From: Elymus sibiricus
Taxonomy: Eukaryota > Streptophyta > Magnoliopsida > Poales > Poaceae
Assembly (NCBI GenBank): GCA_039707655.1
Contig: CM077667.1
Location: forward strand, 541,240,222 to 541,304,221
Length of the DNA: 64,000 nt
Reading direction: 5' to 3'
Under the pieces are notes generated by a model. The model did not search any database and had not been told where the DNA came from. It saw only the letters and a list, made by a program, of their open reading frames with translations. The translations under genes were made by a program, and so were the position numbers. Below, one piece after another: positions 46,300 to 57,606 of the stretch (the stretch's first letter is position 1; every line of letters begins with the position of its first letter).

Positions 46300-46619
46300 G
46301 GGGCGTGGCTCCGCCCCTGCGTGGACCTATTGAGCTCCGCCCTGGGCGGTATTTTTTTTCCATTCTAACGCAAATGCTCTTTTGCTAGTAAAACATAATT
46401 AAACAACATTCAGTGCAAATTCTAAGTATATTACATAGAATGTAAAATGAAATTTATAATTTTCGGTAGAAATTAAAACCTACTCCTATTCTTCGGTAGA
46501 AATTAAAACCTGCTTTTAGGGGATTGGATAGATATGCCCTTAGCATGCATGCCCTTATTACAACCACAAACATCCGGACGTGTGGGAAAGCAGGAAGGAC
46601 GATCATAATGTCTGTAAGA
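46300..46619. other. Spacer with a short tandem duplication
   Basis: TTCGGTAGAAATTAAAACCT occurs at 46460 and again at 46492. No gene seen. Confidence 0.5.
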
Positions 46620-47203
46620 TGTTGGCGCCGCCTCTCGCAGCGCCGCTTGTTCTTCTACCTCGGTGCTGCCTCTCACAGCTCTCTCTCTCTCTCTCTGGTT
46701 GTTTCTCTCAAACACACAAGAACACACTCACGCAGGGGACAGACTGAACACACACACACACGCCAAGGAAGAAACCAGCCACTAGCTTTGCCGAAGGCTC
46801 TCCTCCTTGGTGTACACAATGACTACATTGTTTCTAGCCCAGCCCTCACGGCCTCCTTCTCATTCATCTGTTGAACATATATACTAGTACAAGGGACTCG
46901 CAGGCACAGCCTAGCCCGGCCACTAACAGCACGTACACAGGCCAGCCGCTACAGTCGGCCACCAATTGACCCACACATGCACTAACCAACTCCACTAACA
47001 CATAACCCTCTCTCTCACTCCTAGAATCACTCCAGGATGCACAAGATTAGGCCATCATGCAAACGCACGCACCAAGCTACCTACTAACCTTACATGCAGC
47101 TAACTAACAAATGTACTCACTCGGCTACTACATGGACCGGGCAAACTACATGATGTGCACACATGCACGTGCACAATGGTACATGTCAAGATTATTTCCA
47201 ACA
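46620..47203 (-). repeat. 3' LTR of the compact copia element
   Basis: Includes a (CT) run and an (AC) run; differs from the other LTR at only a few positions. Confidence 0.9.
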
Positions 47204-47872
47204 TTTTCCCTCCTAATCTTGACATGGTGACTCACCAAATTCTTCATGGATGACACCTTCGCAGTGCCGAGCTCCACTCCATCTCGTCGTCGAGGCCGTC
47301 ACAACGTCGATCACTTGCACCTTGTCATGGACGACACCATCGCAGCATCGAACTCGACATCACCATCATGGCGTGGACCACGCCACCTCTCGACGTGGAC
47401 GGCGCCTTCACAACGCCCGTCACCACGTCGTCGCAACGACTCATCTTGTGGATGGCATCATACCACCCTAGACGCCACCGTCGACGACCTTGACTCCAAT
47501 CCTCATGACGGCTACGCGCCGCCGTATCTCGCAACGGCGTCACACCGTTGTCTTCTTATGGCAGCTTCACACCGCCATCTCCATCTAGCCGTGGTCGACG
47601 CCGTCGCAGTACCAACCACCCGTCATGGACCATCTTGTCGTGGATGACGCCATCGCAGCGCCGGTCACCACGGCGTCATGCCGCATGCAGCGGCCTCCTC
47701 TTGACGTGGACCACGCCTTCGCGACGCCGATCACCACGCCATCATCATCTTGCGGTATCACACCGCAACCGACCACCAGCGGCATCGCGCCGCCGTCCTC
47801 CACCTCACATGGAGTCCGTCGCACCGCCATCGCCTCGGATCGACAAGGCTCTGAATACCAATTGTTGGCGCC

Positions 47873-48446
47873 GCCTCTCGCTGCGCCACTTGTTCTTCTA
47901 CCTCGGTGCTGCCTCTCACAGCTCTCTCTCTCTCTCTCTGGTTGTTTCTCTCAAACACACAAGAACACACTCACTCAGGGGACAGACTGAACACACACAC
48001 ACACGCCAAGGAAGAAACCAGCCACTAGCTTTGCCGGAGGCTCTCCTCCTTGGTGTACACAATGACTACATTGTTTCTAGCCCAGCCCTCACGGCCTCCT
48101 TCTCATTCATCTGTTGAACATATATACTAGTACAAGGGACTCGCACGCACAGCCTAGCCCGGCCACTAACAGCACGTACACAGGCCAGCCGCTACAGTCG
48201 GCCACCAATTGACCCACACATGCACTAACCAACTCCACTAACACATGACCCTCTCTCTCACTCCTAGAATCACTCCAGGATGCACAAGATTAGGCCATCA
48301 TGCAAACGCACGCACCAAGCTACCTACTAACCTTACATGCAGCTAACTAACAAATGTACTCACTCGGCTACTACATGGACCGGGCAAACTACATGATGTG
48401 CACACATGCACGTGCACAATGGTACATGTCAAGATTATTTCCAACA
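47873..48446 (-). repeat. 5' LTR of the compact copia element
   Basis: Direct repeat of 46620-47203. Confidence 0.9.
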
Positions 48447-48503
48447 TAAGATAAGCTAGTACTAAGCGTATCATTTGTCATGTGTCAACCAACCATTGCA
48501 CGT

Positions 48504-48551
48504 AAGTTTAGCCACTAAGTTACTCGCAAAAAAAAAGTTTAGCCACTAAGT
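48504..48551 (+). mobile_element. Minimal retroposition footprint: 14-base insert in a 17-bp target duplication
   Basis: AAGTTTAGCCACTAAGT occurs at 48504-48520 and 48535-48551, separated only by TACTCGCAAAAAAA. The duplication length and A tail fit target-primed insertion truncated to the tail. Confidence 0.7.
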
Positions 48552-49393
48552 GTTCTTCACGAGTAAAAAGGTTCAACACCGCCGATCTGTTCCGCCTAGC
48601 TAATGACCACCTCTTCTTGCGGTTGATTATAGCGCGATGAAGGCGTGTGTTTGCTGCTCCCCTGTCACCATCGACTTCGCCCACTGGGGAGCGTCGCTGT
48701 ACGTGTAATCATCCTATGTCCTCCACATTGCAGGTTTAGGGGGCTTAGGGCGATGTACCTCATCCCTCTCTTTCGCCAAGTGGGAGATCATCGTTGATTG
48801 TTTCCAAAGAAAAAAGTCTTGACGGCTGTTGTACCCAATAAGCAATGTACTAGAAATAAGGATGGTACTCCCTTAATTTTGGTCTACAAGTCTCCCATGA
48901 ATTTCAATAAAAATATTGATCATTAATTTAGTCAACAAACATTAGTTAGATGTTACGGAGAATATATCAACCTGTTTTTTTTTTGACTAACGAAATGCGT
49001 GTCATGCGTGAAAATACACCGTTAGATTCGTTGTGGAATGAAGTTTCTAAACATGTATTTGTGACATACTACACACTTTTTCGTAGTCAAACGGTATTAT
49101 ATGATGCCAAGCGCTTCAGAACATTCAAGGGTTTAACGGTGACAACTGCGGCTCTAGGCTGCTGGTCCTTAGGGTCATGTACATGAAGAATTTCCAGTTG
49201 TCATTTACAATGTCAGGCCGACTCCAGTTGGGGAATGGCGATAACAGAACGTCGACGGCTTGTTCTGGCAGCAATAGCGGTCGCTTAGTGGTCCAGGGAT
49301 CGCGATGTAATTTTATCAAGTTTCGGGTACTTTGTAGTTCGTGTGAACTTTTGTCATATATCCAGATTCCTTTTTCGAAAAAAAAAACAGAGA
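48552..49393. other. Unassigned sequence
   Basis: A diverged MITE-like stretch lies near 48860-49120 (CTCCCTTAATTTTGG...). No gene or complete element seen. Confidence 0.4.
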
Positions 49394-49728
49394 TATAGTT
49401 TTTGCCCGTAATCTCGAGCTTCTGTAATATAGAAAGATTCTTCTATTTATTCTGTTGGAAAAGCAAAGCAACGGTGTGGCGCCCCTTCCTCCACTTTATC
49501 GTGCCATCCCACGATCAAGAGCGTGAATGCTACGCTGCAGGATGGCACATGACCGCGTCCTCGGGCTCAACTGACCCCTCAAAAAAAAAAAACAGAAAGC
49601 CTTGAATTCACCCAACTAACTAAATTGACTCTCACGGTAAATTATAGTTTTTGCCCGTAATCTCGAGCTTCTGTAATATAGAAAGATTCTTCTATTTATT
49701 CTGTTGGAAAAGCAAAGCAACGGTGTGG
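49394..49728 (+). repeat. 86-bp exact direct repeat, 249-bp period
   Basis: The segment TATAGTTTTTGCCCGTAATC... to ...GCAACGGTGTGG occurs at 49394-49479 and 49643-49728 without a difference. The space between contains a 12-base A run after CCCCTC. Confidence 0.85.
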
Positions 49729-49854
49729 TCTTAGGATAGAGACAGGGAAGGCTACATCTATGACTTTTCGTTCGTTCAGGAATCGTTCCAGATCGATGGA
49801 TGGCTACCCAGGGAACGATTCGTTTGAACTGGCACGTTTCTAGATCGAACATCA

Positions 49855-50148
49855 ATGCCTTACCTGGCTCAAAAAATTAAGGAAGAACTGGATGTGTTGC
49901 CGAGTAGAAAAAGGAAACCGGCTTGGAGAAGGAGACAGAGCTCGCTGGGTGGGGGCCATGGACGACGTAAGAAAAATCCAGGCGGACCAAAAACATTGAG
50001 GGCATGCCCAGCGGGTAGCCCTAGGGGTGCTCCCCCACAGGTTCGGGTAGTCCAGTTAGGTTCGGTTGATGCTTCAAACATGTCAGGGGATCTTCTGCAG
50101 GAGGCAGCCTCTTGGGCAGAAAAAGTGAAAAGAGATGATAAAATGTAA
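49855..50148 (+). CDS. Unrecognised 97-codon ORF
   Basis: Starts MPYLAQKIKEELDVLPSRKRK, basic, with RRKKNPGGPKTLRAC and an acidic C-terminal helix LLQEAASWAEKVKRDD. No domain, promoter or neighbours indicate a function. It could be a relic of a retroposon ORF or chance. Confidence 0.2.
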   Translation: MPYLAQKIKEELDVLPSRKRKPAWRRRQSSLGGGHGRRKKNPGGPKTLRACPAGSPRGAPPQVRVVQLGSVDASNMSGDLLQEAASWAEKVKRDDKM

Positions 50149-50505
50149 GAGCAAAAAGATGATTACATTAGGGCCCATAGCATGCAAGGCATGAACTTTT
50201 GGTCATGTGACTAAAAATTCAATTTTCCCACGCCTAGCTGGATGCATTGGGGGTGACACCTACCGCTGTCCCCGTTGCTCATGCCCTGAGGCGCAGGCCT
50301 AGCCGATCACGTACACTTTTGCAAAACACACATGACGGACCACGAATGCCACCTCCCTAGCAAAATAGTCCATGCATTGCAACGAAAGAAAAAATAACAT
50401 ACGTAATAACCATGACCCAAGACCCTAATAGCATCACATTTGTGTTGCCGACGGTGGCCTTAATGCTCACACAACGGGAGCGCGTTGAGTGTGGTCAATC
50501 CTAAG

Positions 50506-50507
<2 letters not shown>

Positions 50508-50548
<41 letters not shown>
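50508..50548 (+). repeat. (CT)n microsatellite
   Basis: About 41 bases of CT dinucleotides. Confidence 0.95.
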
Positions 50549-50550
<2 letters not shown>

Positions 50551-51413
50551 GCATGCACACTCACTCAGAATAAAATGAGAAATATTTAGTTTTTCCCTGC
50601 AAGGTTTTCCAGAGGTGTGCATGCGTGGTTATCGATGTTTTCTTTTTCCCTCAATATGGTTTTAATGGGTGTTTATTTGCAATTCGTATCGTCGCTGGAA
50701 AGAAAGAAAAACGGACCGTGCACTATAGATTAAGTTTGAACCAAAAATAATATTTTAAAAATCTGTAACAGCTAAAAATAACATCGTATTTAGATTCTAC
50801 ATTTTTTTCTAATCAAATTTTATATATAACATGTTAAAATCGGAGTTACGGTTAAAAGGATATGTATAATTTTGTTTGAGATCAACTGCGGATTGATTAA
50901 CCGAAAAGACAGGGGGTTTTCTATTAAAATGAAAAAACATTTAGGCTGACATAAATATGGACAGCAGGTTGATTACCTAAAACGTCAGGGGTTTTTCTGA
51001 CAAAAATGCGAAAAAATGGTTCGGTTGTGACCTAAAGATGGATTGTGGGTTAATTACTGAAAAAGACAGGGACATTTTTATAAAAACTCCAACGACGTAC
51101 GATCCGGATGCTTTATTATTAGGTAGAGATTAGTAGGCTTTTAGTATGTTGCATGGCACTCTCTCCTGCAGTGTTACTCTTGCCAATAGACACTAACAAG
51201 CAATAACCAGTCACATAAAATAAAATAAACCGGTTGGGAAGCTTCCCAAAACCGGAATTCCCGCAAATAATAGGGACTTCAAAGCAAGTATCACAAGCGG
51301 TCAAGCAGTTGTAGTGGTTACTGAGATTTTGTCCGAAAGAAGAAGTCGTGAGTTCGAATCATTTGCGCGCAATGATTTTTGATATTAACCGTAAAAGAAA
51401 AATAAAGAAAAAT
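50549..51413. other. AT-rich spacer with a loose repeat
   Basis: A phrase like GATTAATTACCGAAAAGACAGGG...TTTTTCTA recurs loosely near 50895, 50970 and 51050. No gene seen. Confidence 0.45.
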
Positions 51414-51525
51414 GGGCCGGCCCATGGAGCATCGCTGGAAGGAGATGGGGTGTGTACCCGTTTGTGCCGATGCATGTAACCGGCGCAACGGGTGCCGTAT
51501 AGGAAATGCCAAAAATAAGATATCA
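51414..51525 (+). repeat. Host segment, first half of a locally duplicated unit
   Basis: GGCCCATGGAGCATCGCTGG... to ...AAAAATAAGATATCA is repeated with divergence at 54119-54212. In the second copy the text runs straight into GTGAAGGCAAGC; here it is interrupted at 51525 by the Helitron. Confidence 0.75.
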
Positions 51526-51659
51526 CTAGTATGGAAGAAGGTGCGGCGGCATGCCGCACCCGAGTTTAAGCCCGTCATTTTATGTAATATTTGTTTTTAT
51601 AAATTTTTTTGGTAATTTTACCTTTTCATTTGGAAGAAATCGTGAAAAATTGTTCGTCA

Positions 51660-53830
51660 TAATTATTGGTTAGCTATAGTTATCGTTTACCCACTATTAT
51701 TATTTGTAGAAAAGTGATGTAATATTTGTTTTTTTTGTAAATTTATTTTTTTTATTTTGATTTTGAAGAAGAGGGAAAAAATGTGGAAGTATTGTTCAGG
51801 GGAGATACTGTTCATTGTATCCATAGTTTATTGTTTGACTGCAATTACTATTTACAAAAAAGTGATGTAATGTTTGTTTTCAATTTTTTTGGTAATTTTA
51901 AATTTTGAAGAAGAAGGGAAAAAATTGTTAATTTTGTAATCTTAATAATTTTAATTTCAAAGGAGAAGGGGGAAAAAGAGAAAAAGAGGTAGGTTGTTCA
52001 TTGTGGGGGGGGGGGGAGTATTGTTCATGCTACTCATAGTTATTGTTTGATCACCATTACTATTTTGTAGAAAAGTAATGTATTTGTTATTATCATTTTT
52101 TTGGTATTTTTATCTCCTTAATTTTTAAAAGTGGTGTAATATTTGTTTTAGCACTTGGGGAAACGTATTTTTGTAAATTTTAACTTTTTAATTTTAATTT
52201 CAAAAAAGGGGTTAAAAAAGAGGAAAACCCAGGCACTATTTCATTTTAAAACTCAGGGAAAAGGTTTAAATATAAGGAAATACTGTTCATCAAGGGTACT
52301 GTTCATGCTTTAAAAGTCGGGAAATGTTTTTTTTGTAAATTTTAACTTTTTAATTTAAATTTCTAAAAGAGGGGGGTTAAAAAAAGGGGGAAACACAGGG
52401 CAGTATTTCGTTTTAAAACACTGTTCACCAAGGGAATTTTAATTTCAAAAAAAGGGGGGTTAAAAAAAGGAGGAAAACCCAGGCACTATTTCGTTTTAAA
52501 ACTCAGGGAAAAGGTTAAAAAATAAGGAAACTGTTCATCAAGGGCACTGTTCATGTTTTAAAACTCGGGGAAATGTTTTTTTTTTTGTAAATTTTAACTT
52601 TTTAATTTCAATTTCGAAAAAAGGGGGGAAACACAGGGCAGTATTTCGTTGTAAAACACTGTTCACCAATGGGGGTACTGTTCATATAGGGTTACTGTTC
52701 GCCAAGGGTTACCCACTATTATTATTTGTAGAAAAGTGATGTAATATTTGTTTTTTTTTGTAAATTTATCTTTTTATTTTGATTTTAAAGAAGAGGGAAA
52801 AAATGTGGAAGTATTGTTCAGGGGAGATACTATTCATTGTATCCATAGTTTATTGTTTGACTGCAATTACTATTTACAAAAAAGTGATGTAATGTTTGTT
52901 TTCAATTTTTTTGGTAATTTTAAATTTTGAAGAAGAAGGGAAAAAATTGGTAATTTTGTAATCTTAATAATTTTAATTTCAAAGGAGAAGGGGGAAAAAG
53001 AGAAATAATATATGTTTTATTTTTTTTGGAAATTTTATCTCCTTAATTTAAATTTTTAAAAAGAAGAGAAAAAAGAGGTAGGTTGTTCATTGTGGGGGGG
53101 GGCGGGGGGGTATTGTTCATGCTACTCGTAGTTATTGTTTGACCACCATTACTATTTTGTAGAAAAGTAATGTATTTGTTATTTTCATTTTTTTTGGTAT
53201 TTTTATCTCCTTAATTTTTAAAAGTGGTGTAATATTTGTTTTAGAACTTGGGGAAACGTATTTTTGTAAATTTTAACTTTTTAATTTTAATTTTAAAAAA
53301 AGGGGTTAAAAAAAGGAGGAAAACCCAGGCACTATTTCGTTTTAAAACTCAGGGAAAAGGTTTAAAAACAAGGAAGTACTGTTCATCAAGGGGGGGGTAC
53401 TGTTCATGTTTTAAAACTCGGGGAAATGTTTTTTTTTGTAAATTTTAACTTTTTAATTTAAATTTCGAAAAAAGGGGGGTTAAAAAAGGGGGAAAACACA
53501 TGGCAGTATTTTCGTTTTAAAACACTGTTCACCAAGGGAATTTTAATTTCAAAAAAAGGGGGGTTAAAAAAGGAGGAAAACCCAGGCACTATTTCGTTTT
53601 AAAACTCAGGGAAAAGGTTAAAAAATAAGGAAATATTGTTCATCACAGGGTACTATTCATGTTTTAAAACTCGGGGAAAAGTTTTTTTGTAAATTTTAAC
53701 TTTTTAATTTAAATTTCGAAAAAAGGGGTTCAAAAAAGGGGGAAAACAGAGGGCAGTATTTCGTTTTAGAACACTGTTCACCAAGGAGGGGTACTGTTCA
53801 TATAGCGTTGCTGTTCATATAGGGTTACTA
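51660..53830. repeat. Helitron interior: duplicated ~1-kb block with TACTGTTCAT and CAGGCACTATTTCGTTTT repeats
   Basis: 51709-52150 recurs at 52732-53250, and CCAGGCACTATTTC...AAAACTCAGGGAAAAGG recurs at about 52230, 52480, 53325 and 53580. No coding capacity. Runs of G or A/T vary between copies. Confidence 0.75.
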
Positions 53831-53872
53831 TTCGCCAAGGGTTACTGTTTTTGTTGCGCACTGTTCACATGG

Positions 53873-53948
53873 GCACGTGGCGGCCGGGGGGGAGCCCAGC
53901 GCCACAACACGCACGTGGCGGCCGGGGGGGAGCCCAGCGCCACAACAC
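53873..53948 (+). repeat. 38-bp GC-rich tandem duplication near the Helitron 5' end
   Basis: GCACGTGGCGGCCGGGGGGG...CACAACAC occurs twice in perfect tandem (53873-53910, 53911-53948). Confidence 0.95.
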
Positions 53949-53995
53949 GCGAGCGCCCTGGGAGCTCCTAGCTTAGCAGCTATAATATATGTAGA

Positions 53996-54290
53996 TATGA
54001 AGGCAAGCAGCAGCATAATTTATCCAATCGAGAAGAAACTTCATTGAGAGGCACACAAAGCCCATTCGCTCAATCATTTTTGGTATTTAAAAGAAAAAGG
54101 AAAAAAAAGATAATAGGTTGGCCCATGGAGTATCGCTGGAAGGAGGGGGATGTGCGTCCGTTTGCGTCGCTGCCTATAACAGGCGCCGTATATGGAATGG
54201 CAAAAATAAGATATCGTGAAGGCAAGCTGCAGCAGAACTTATCCGGTCGAGAAGAAACTTCGTTGAGAGGCACGCAAAGCCCGTGATCCA
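53996..54290 (+). repeat. Continuation of the duplicated host unit
   Basis: GAAGGCAAGC.GCAGCA....TTATCC..TCGAGAAGAAACTTC at 53999 recurs at 54216. Together with 51414-51525 this is a tandem duplication of roughly 220 bases whose first copy took the Helitron. Confidence 0.75.
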
Positions 54291-55925
54291 TTAGCATCGA
54301 CTTCGTTGAGAGGGCCTGCCTCACTAGCCACCGAGTTCAAATAGCCCCAGTTTCTCGCACAGGGTAGCCACCAAGTGGGCAAGCCTAATCAGCGATCGCA
54401 CTTGAATACTTATAAACGGTGATCAGGCGTTCGTTTTTTCTTCCAACTAGTGTTTTTTTCAGGTTCCATTTCTGAAAACACAAGAAAACATATCTATATT
54501 AGAAAATTTTGTATTTAAAAGTGAGCATATATTCAAAATGCAAACGCATTTGAATTGTTGAAAGCCACATCAGATGTAAAGATTTTTCAAAATTCAGAAT
54601 AATATATAAATTTACAACCAAAATATAAAAAAATGAATATTTTTCTAAAACATTCCAGCATCTTTTAAAATTTGTGAACAAAATCTAGAATATGAGCTCA
54701 TTATCTGAAAAGTTTGAGCATTTCTAAAAACATAGCATTTTATTAAAAAATGTAAAATGCAAAGAATTTTCAGAAATTTAGGATTTTTTGAAGAATGAAC
54801 ACTTATAAAAGTTTCAGAAACAATTATTGAAAAACTGATGAAATAAAAATATAAAATAAAAATAAAATAACCAAGAAAACCAGGAAGAAGAAAAGCCAGG
54901 ATGGTCCCCAAACCGAACTGCCCTAAAAGGGTCGGACCATAAAGGAATCGCTATGTTGTGGGATAGTCCGACAAATAGACGCACACAGCGTCCAATATGG
55001 ATCACCGGGACCGGACCTAAACTCTTGGTGATAACAATGACTGACTCCCACAAATGTTGTTAGGGAGGCCAAATTTGGACAGCTATGTATTTATGCTGTC
55101 CATCTTGTTCGGCGCTGTTGTGCTAAAAAAACTCATCTGACATAAAGTCAAAAAATAGAACTCCTCCAAAGCAAACCAACTCACAAACTTGGGAAGTTTT
55201 GGGAACCACTCAAAAAAGTCAGTTTTGAGACATGAACAGTCAACAAATATACCTTGATCAACGTCTCTTGCTATAACCTCTTGTTATTCATTTTGAAATT
55301 AAACCATGTCGAGAAATGAGGTTCATTTCAGCTGTTATCCAATGCGGAAATAAAGTTAGTGTGCTCTTCGTCGCACTCCCAAGCTCTGCTGGCTTCCAGC
55401 CATGTCACGACCGCCACCCAACGACCTCCTCGAAGTGTAGGTCACTCCTCCCCCCACATCGTGCAAGATGCCACCGATGTGAGATCGCATGGATGAGGCA
55501 AGCTCCGCCCCCTGCTCACGCATGACAAGACCGGACACGACAAATCTAAACCCTCCTCGTCATGAACTTCTGTTGGGTGCTCTTCCTCCTCAGCCCAATT
55601 GTTCTCGTTGTCAACCTCATCCTCGCTGCTATGTGGCTCCGCGGGTAGGGAGGCACTTTCAGGAAAGGTGACTGGTCGCTGGTATGGGTGAGAGGCGGAC
55701 GCATCTCCTCACGGCACCACGTGTGTGGGAAAAAAAGAACGTGCTTCAGGCGACACCAGCAAATGCCGATGGCTAGAGCTTGAAAATGCGAGGAGCAAAT
55801 AGTCATCGCACACAAGGTTGGAACACGACATAGCTCACACAGGATGGGGTAAGAGGCAACATGAGGGTAGCAACGAAACAGGAGAAAGATGGAAGAGGAA
55901 AAAAATGCACTTCTAAGGTACTAGA
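54291..55925. other. Unassigned sequence
   Basis: AT-rich to about 55050, more GC-rich at 55360-55720. Several short ORFs overlap on both strands; none shows a domain or codon pattern I trust. Confidence 0.4.
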
Positions 55926-57606
55926 TGATACATCTCCAACGTATCTATAATTTATTATTGTTCCATGCTATTATATTATCCATTGGATACTTTATATGCA
56001 ATAATATGCTATTTTATACTCCCTCCGTCCGAAAAAGCTTGTCCCAAGCTTGTCTCTCAAATGGATGTATCTAGCACTAACTTGGTGCTAGATACATCCA
56101 TTTGAGGGACAAACTTTTTCGGACGGAGGGAGTATTATTTTTGGTACTAACCTATTAACGCAGTGCCTAGTACCAGTTCCAGTTTTTTGCGTGTTTTTGA
56201 CTTTTGCAGAATATCAATACCAAACGGAGTCCAAACATGATGTTACTTTTTGGTGATTTTTGTGGAAGATTTTTGGCCCATGAAGGTTCGGGAGGAGGCC
56301 GGACACTGCACGAGTGAGCGACAAGCTCAGAGGGCACGTCATGGGGGGTAGGGCGCGCCCTCTGAGCTTGTGGGCCCCACGGAACATCCCCTGAACTAAT
56401 TCCACTTCTATAAAATCTTAAATATTCCAAAAACCCCAAAGAGCAACCAGAAACAAATTTTTCGCCGCCGCAAGTCTCTGTTCCGCCGTGACCCATCTGG
56501 AGACCTTTTTCGGTACCCTGTCGGAGGAGGAATCGGTCACGGAAGGCGTCTACATCAACCTTGCTGCCTCCATGATGATGTGTGAGTAGTCCACCACAGA
56601 CCTACGGGTACATAGCTAGTACCTAGATGGTTTCTTCTCTCTCTATGATCTTCAATACCATGTTAACCACGATTCTCATGGTGATCTATCTGATGTAATC
56701 CTCTTTTGCGGTGTGTTTGTCGGGATCCGATGAATTGTGGGTTTATAATCAGATTATTCATTGAAAGTAACCGAGTCTCCTCTGAATTCTATTATGTATG
56801 ATTATTATAGCTTTGTATTTCTCTCTGATCTATCGGTTTGGTTTGGCCAACTAGATTGATTTATCTTCAGTGGGAGTGGTGCGTTGTAATGGGTTCAATC
56901 TTGCGGTGCTCTATATCCCAGTGACAGAAAGGGACAAGACACGTATTTGTATTGTTGTCATTAAGGATAAAACGACGGGGTCTGAACATATTACTTGTCT
57001 TACTTTGTCTATATCATGTCATTTTGCTTCAAGTATTACTTTGTTTGTCATGAACTTAATACCTTGAGAGGCAAGCATAGAAGTGCTCTTGAAATGGAGT
57101 ACTAGTAGTAGATGCAGGATCATTTCGGTCTACTTGTTTATAGACATGATGCCTATATACATGACCATTACCGTGAATAACATGTCATAACTATGCGCTA
57201 TTCTGTTCATTGTCCAACAGTAATTTGTTTACCCACCGTATGCTATATTCGAGAGAGAAGCCTCTGGCGAAAAATATGGCCCCCGGGTCTACCTAAGCAT
57301 ATTTACTTAAACCACAAAATTACCTCGCTGCCTTTTTATTATTTGCATTTACTTTTTATATTTATATTATCTATCTCTACCAAGATTTAATCCTTGCAAG
57401 TAACGAGTTCAAGGGGCTTGACAACCCTCTTTCCCGCATTGGGTGGAAGTGTTTAATTTTGTGTGTGTAGGTGCTGATGACGGGAGTTTTCGTGAGTCTC
57501 CTATTGCTTCAATAACCTCGGTTCTCACTGAGGGTAATACTTATCTCTACTATACTGCATAAGTCCTCCTCTTCAGGGAAAAACCTAATGCTATTTACAT
57601 GTAGCA
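55926..57606 (+). repeat. Solo LTR of an Athila-type gypsy element
   Basis: Begins TGATACATCTCCAACGTATC and ends ...TTTACATGTAGCA, flanked by CTAGA (55921-55925) and CTAGC (57607-57611), a near-perfect 5-bp duplication. No interior or second LTR is present, so it is the product of LTR-LTR recombination. It contains the GC-rich hairpin at 56321-56371 and a Stowaway at 56029-56132. Confidence 0.75.
56029..56132. mobile_element. Stowaway MITE inside the solo LTR
   Basis: CTCCCTCCGTCCGAAAAAG... to ...CTTTTTCGGACGGAGGGAG, nearly palindromic over 104 bp, flanked by TA on both sides (56027-56028, 56133-56134). Confidence 0.95.

Larger units (their letters stand above)
46620..48446 (-). mobile_element. 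Compact copia-type element without coding capacity, TSD TAAGA
   Basis: LTRs of 584 and 574 bp (46620-47203 and 47873-48446), both TGTTGGCGCC...TTCCAACA, flank a 669-bp interior. Duplications TAAGA at 46615-46619 and 48447-48451 are exact. On the minus strand TTGGTATTCAGAGCC (47858-47872), an initiator-Met-type primer site, follows the 5' LTR, and AGGAGGGAAAA (47204-47214) precedes the 3' LTR. The interior is GC-rich with a loose 45-bp repeat built on GGCGTGGTCCACG/GTCGTGGATGACGCC; its ORFs in several frames follow from that repeat. Size is between TRIM and ordinary elements. Confidence 0.9.
51526..53995 (-). mobile_element. Probable non-autonomous Helitron (2,470 bp)
   Basis: On the minus strand it starts TCTACATATATTATAGCTGC after a host A (53996) and ends CTAG before a host T (51525). 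A hairpin with 7-bp stem (GTGCGGC/GCCGCAC, 51541-51559) lies 11 bases before the CTAG. These are the Helitron marks: 5' TC, 3' CTRR with a nearby hairpin, insertion between A and T, no duplication. Rejoining the flanks gives AAGATATCA-TATGAAGGCAAGC, which matches the uninterrupted paralogue AAGATATCGTGAAGGCAAGC at 54210. No Rep/helicase is encoded. The interior is tandemly repeated and rich in TACTGTTCA. Confidence 0.75.

Noticed and set aside
47246..48117. ORFs rich in Arg, His and Ser in the compact copia element
   Set aside because: Produced by a degenerate 45-bp nucleotide repeat and continuing into the LTR.
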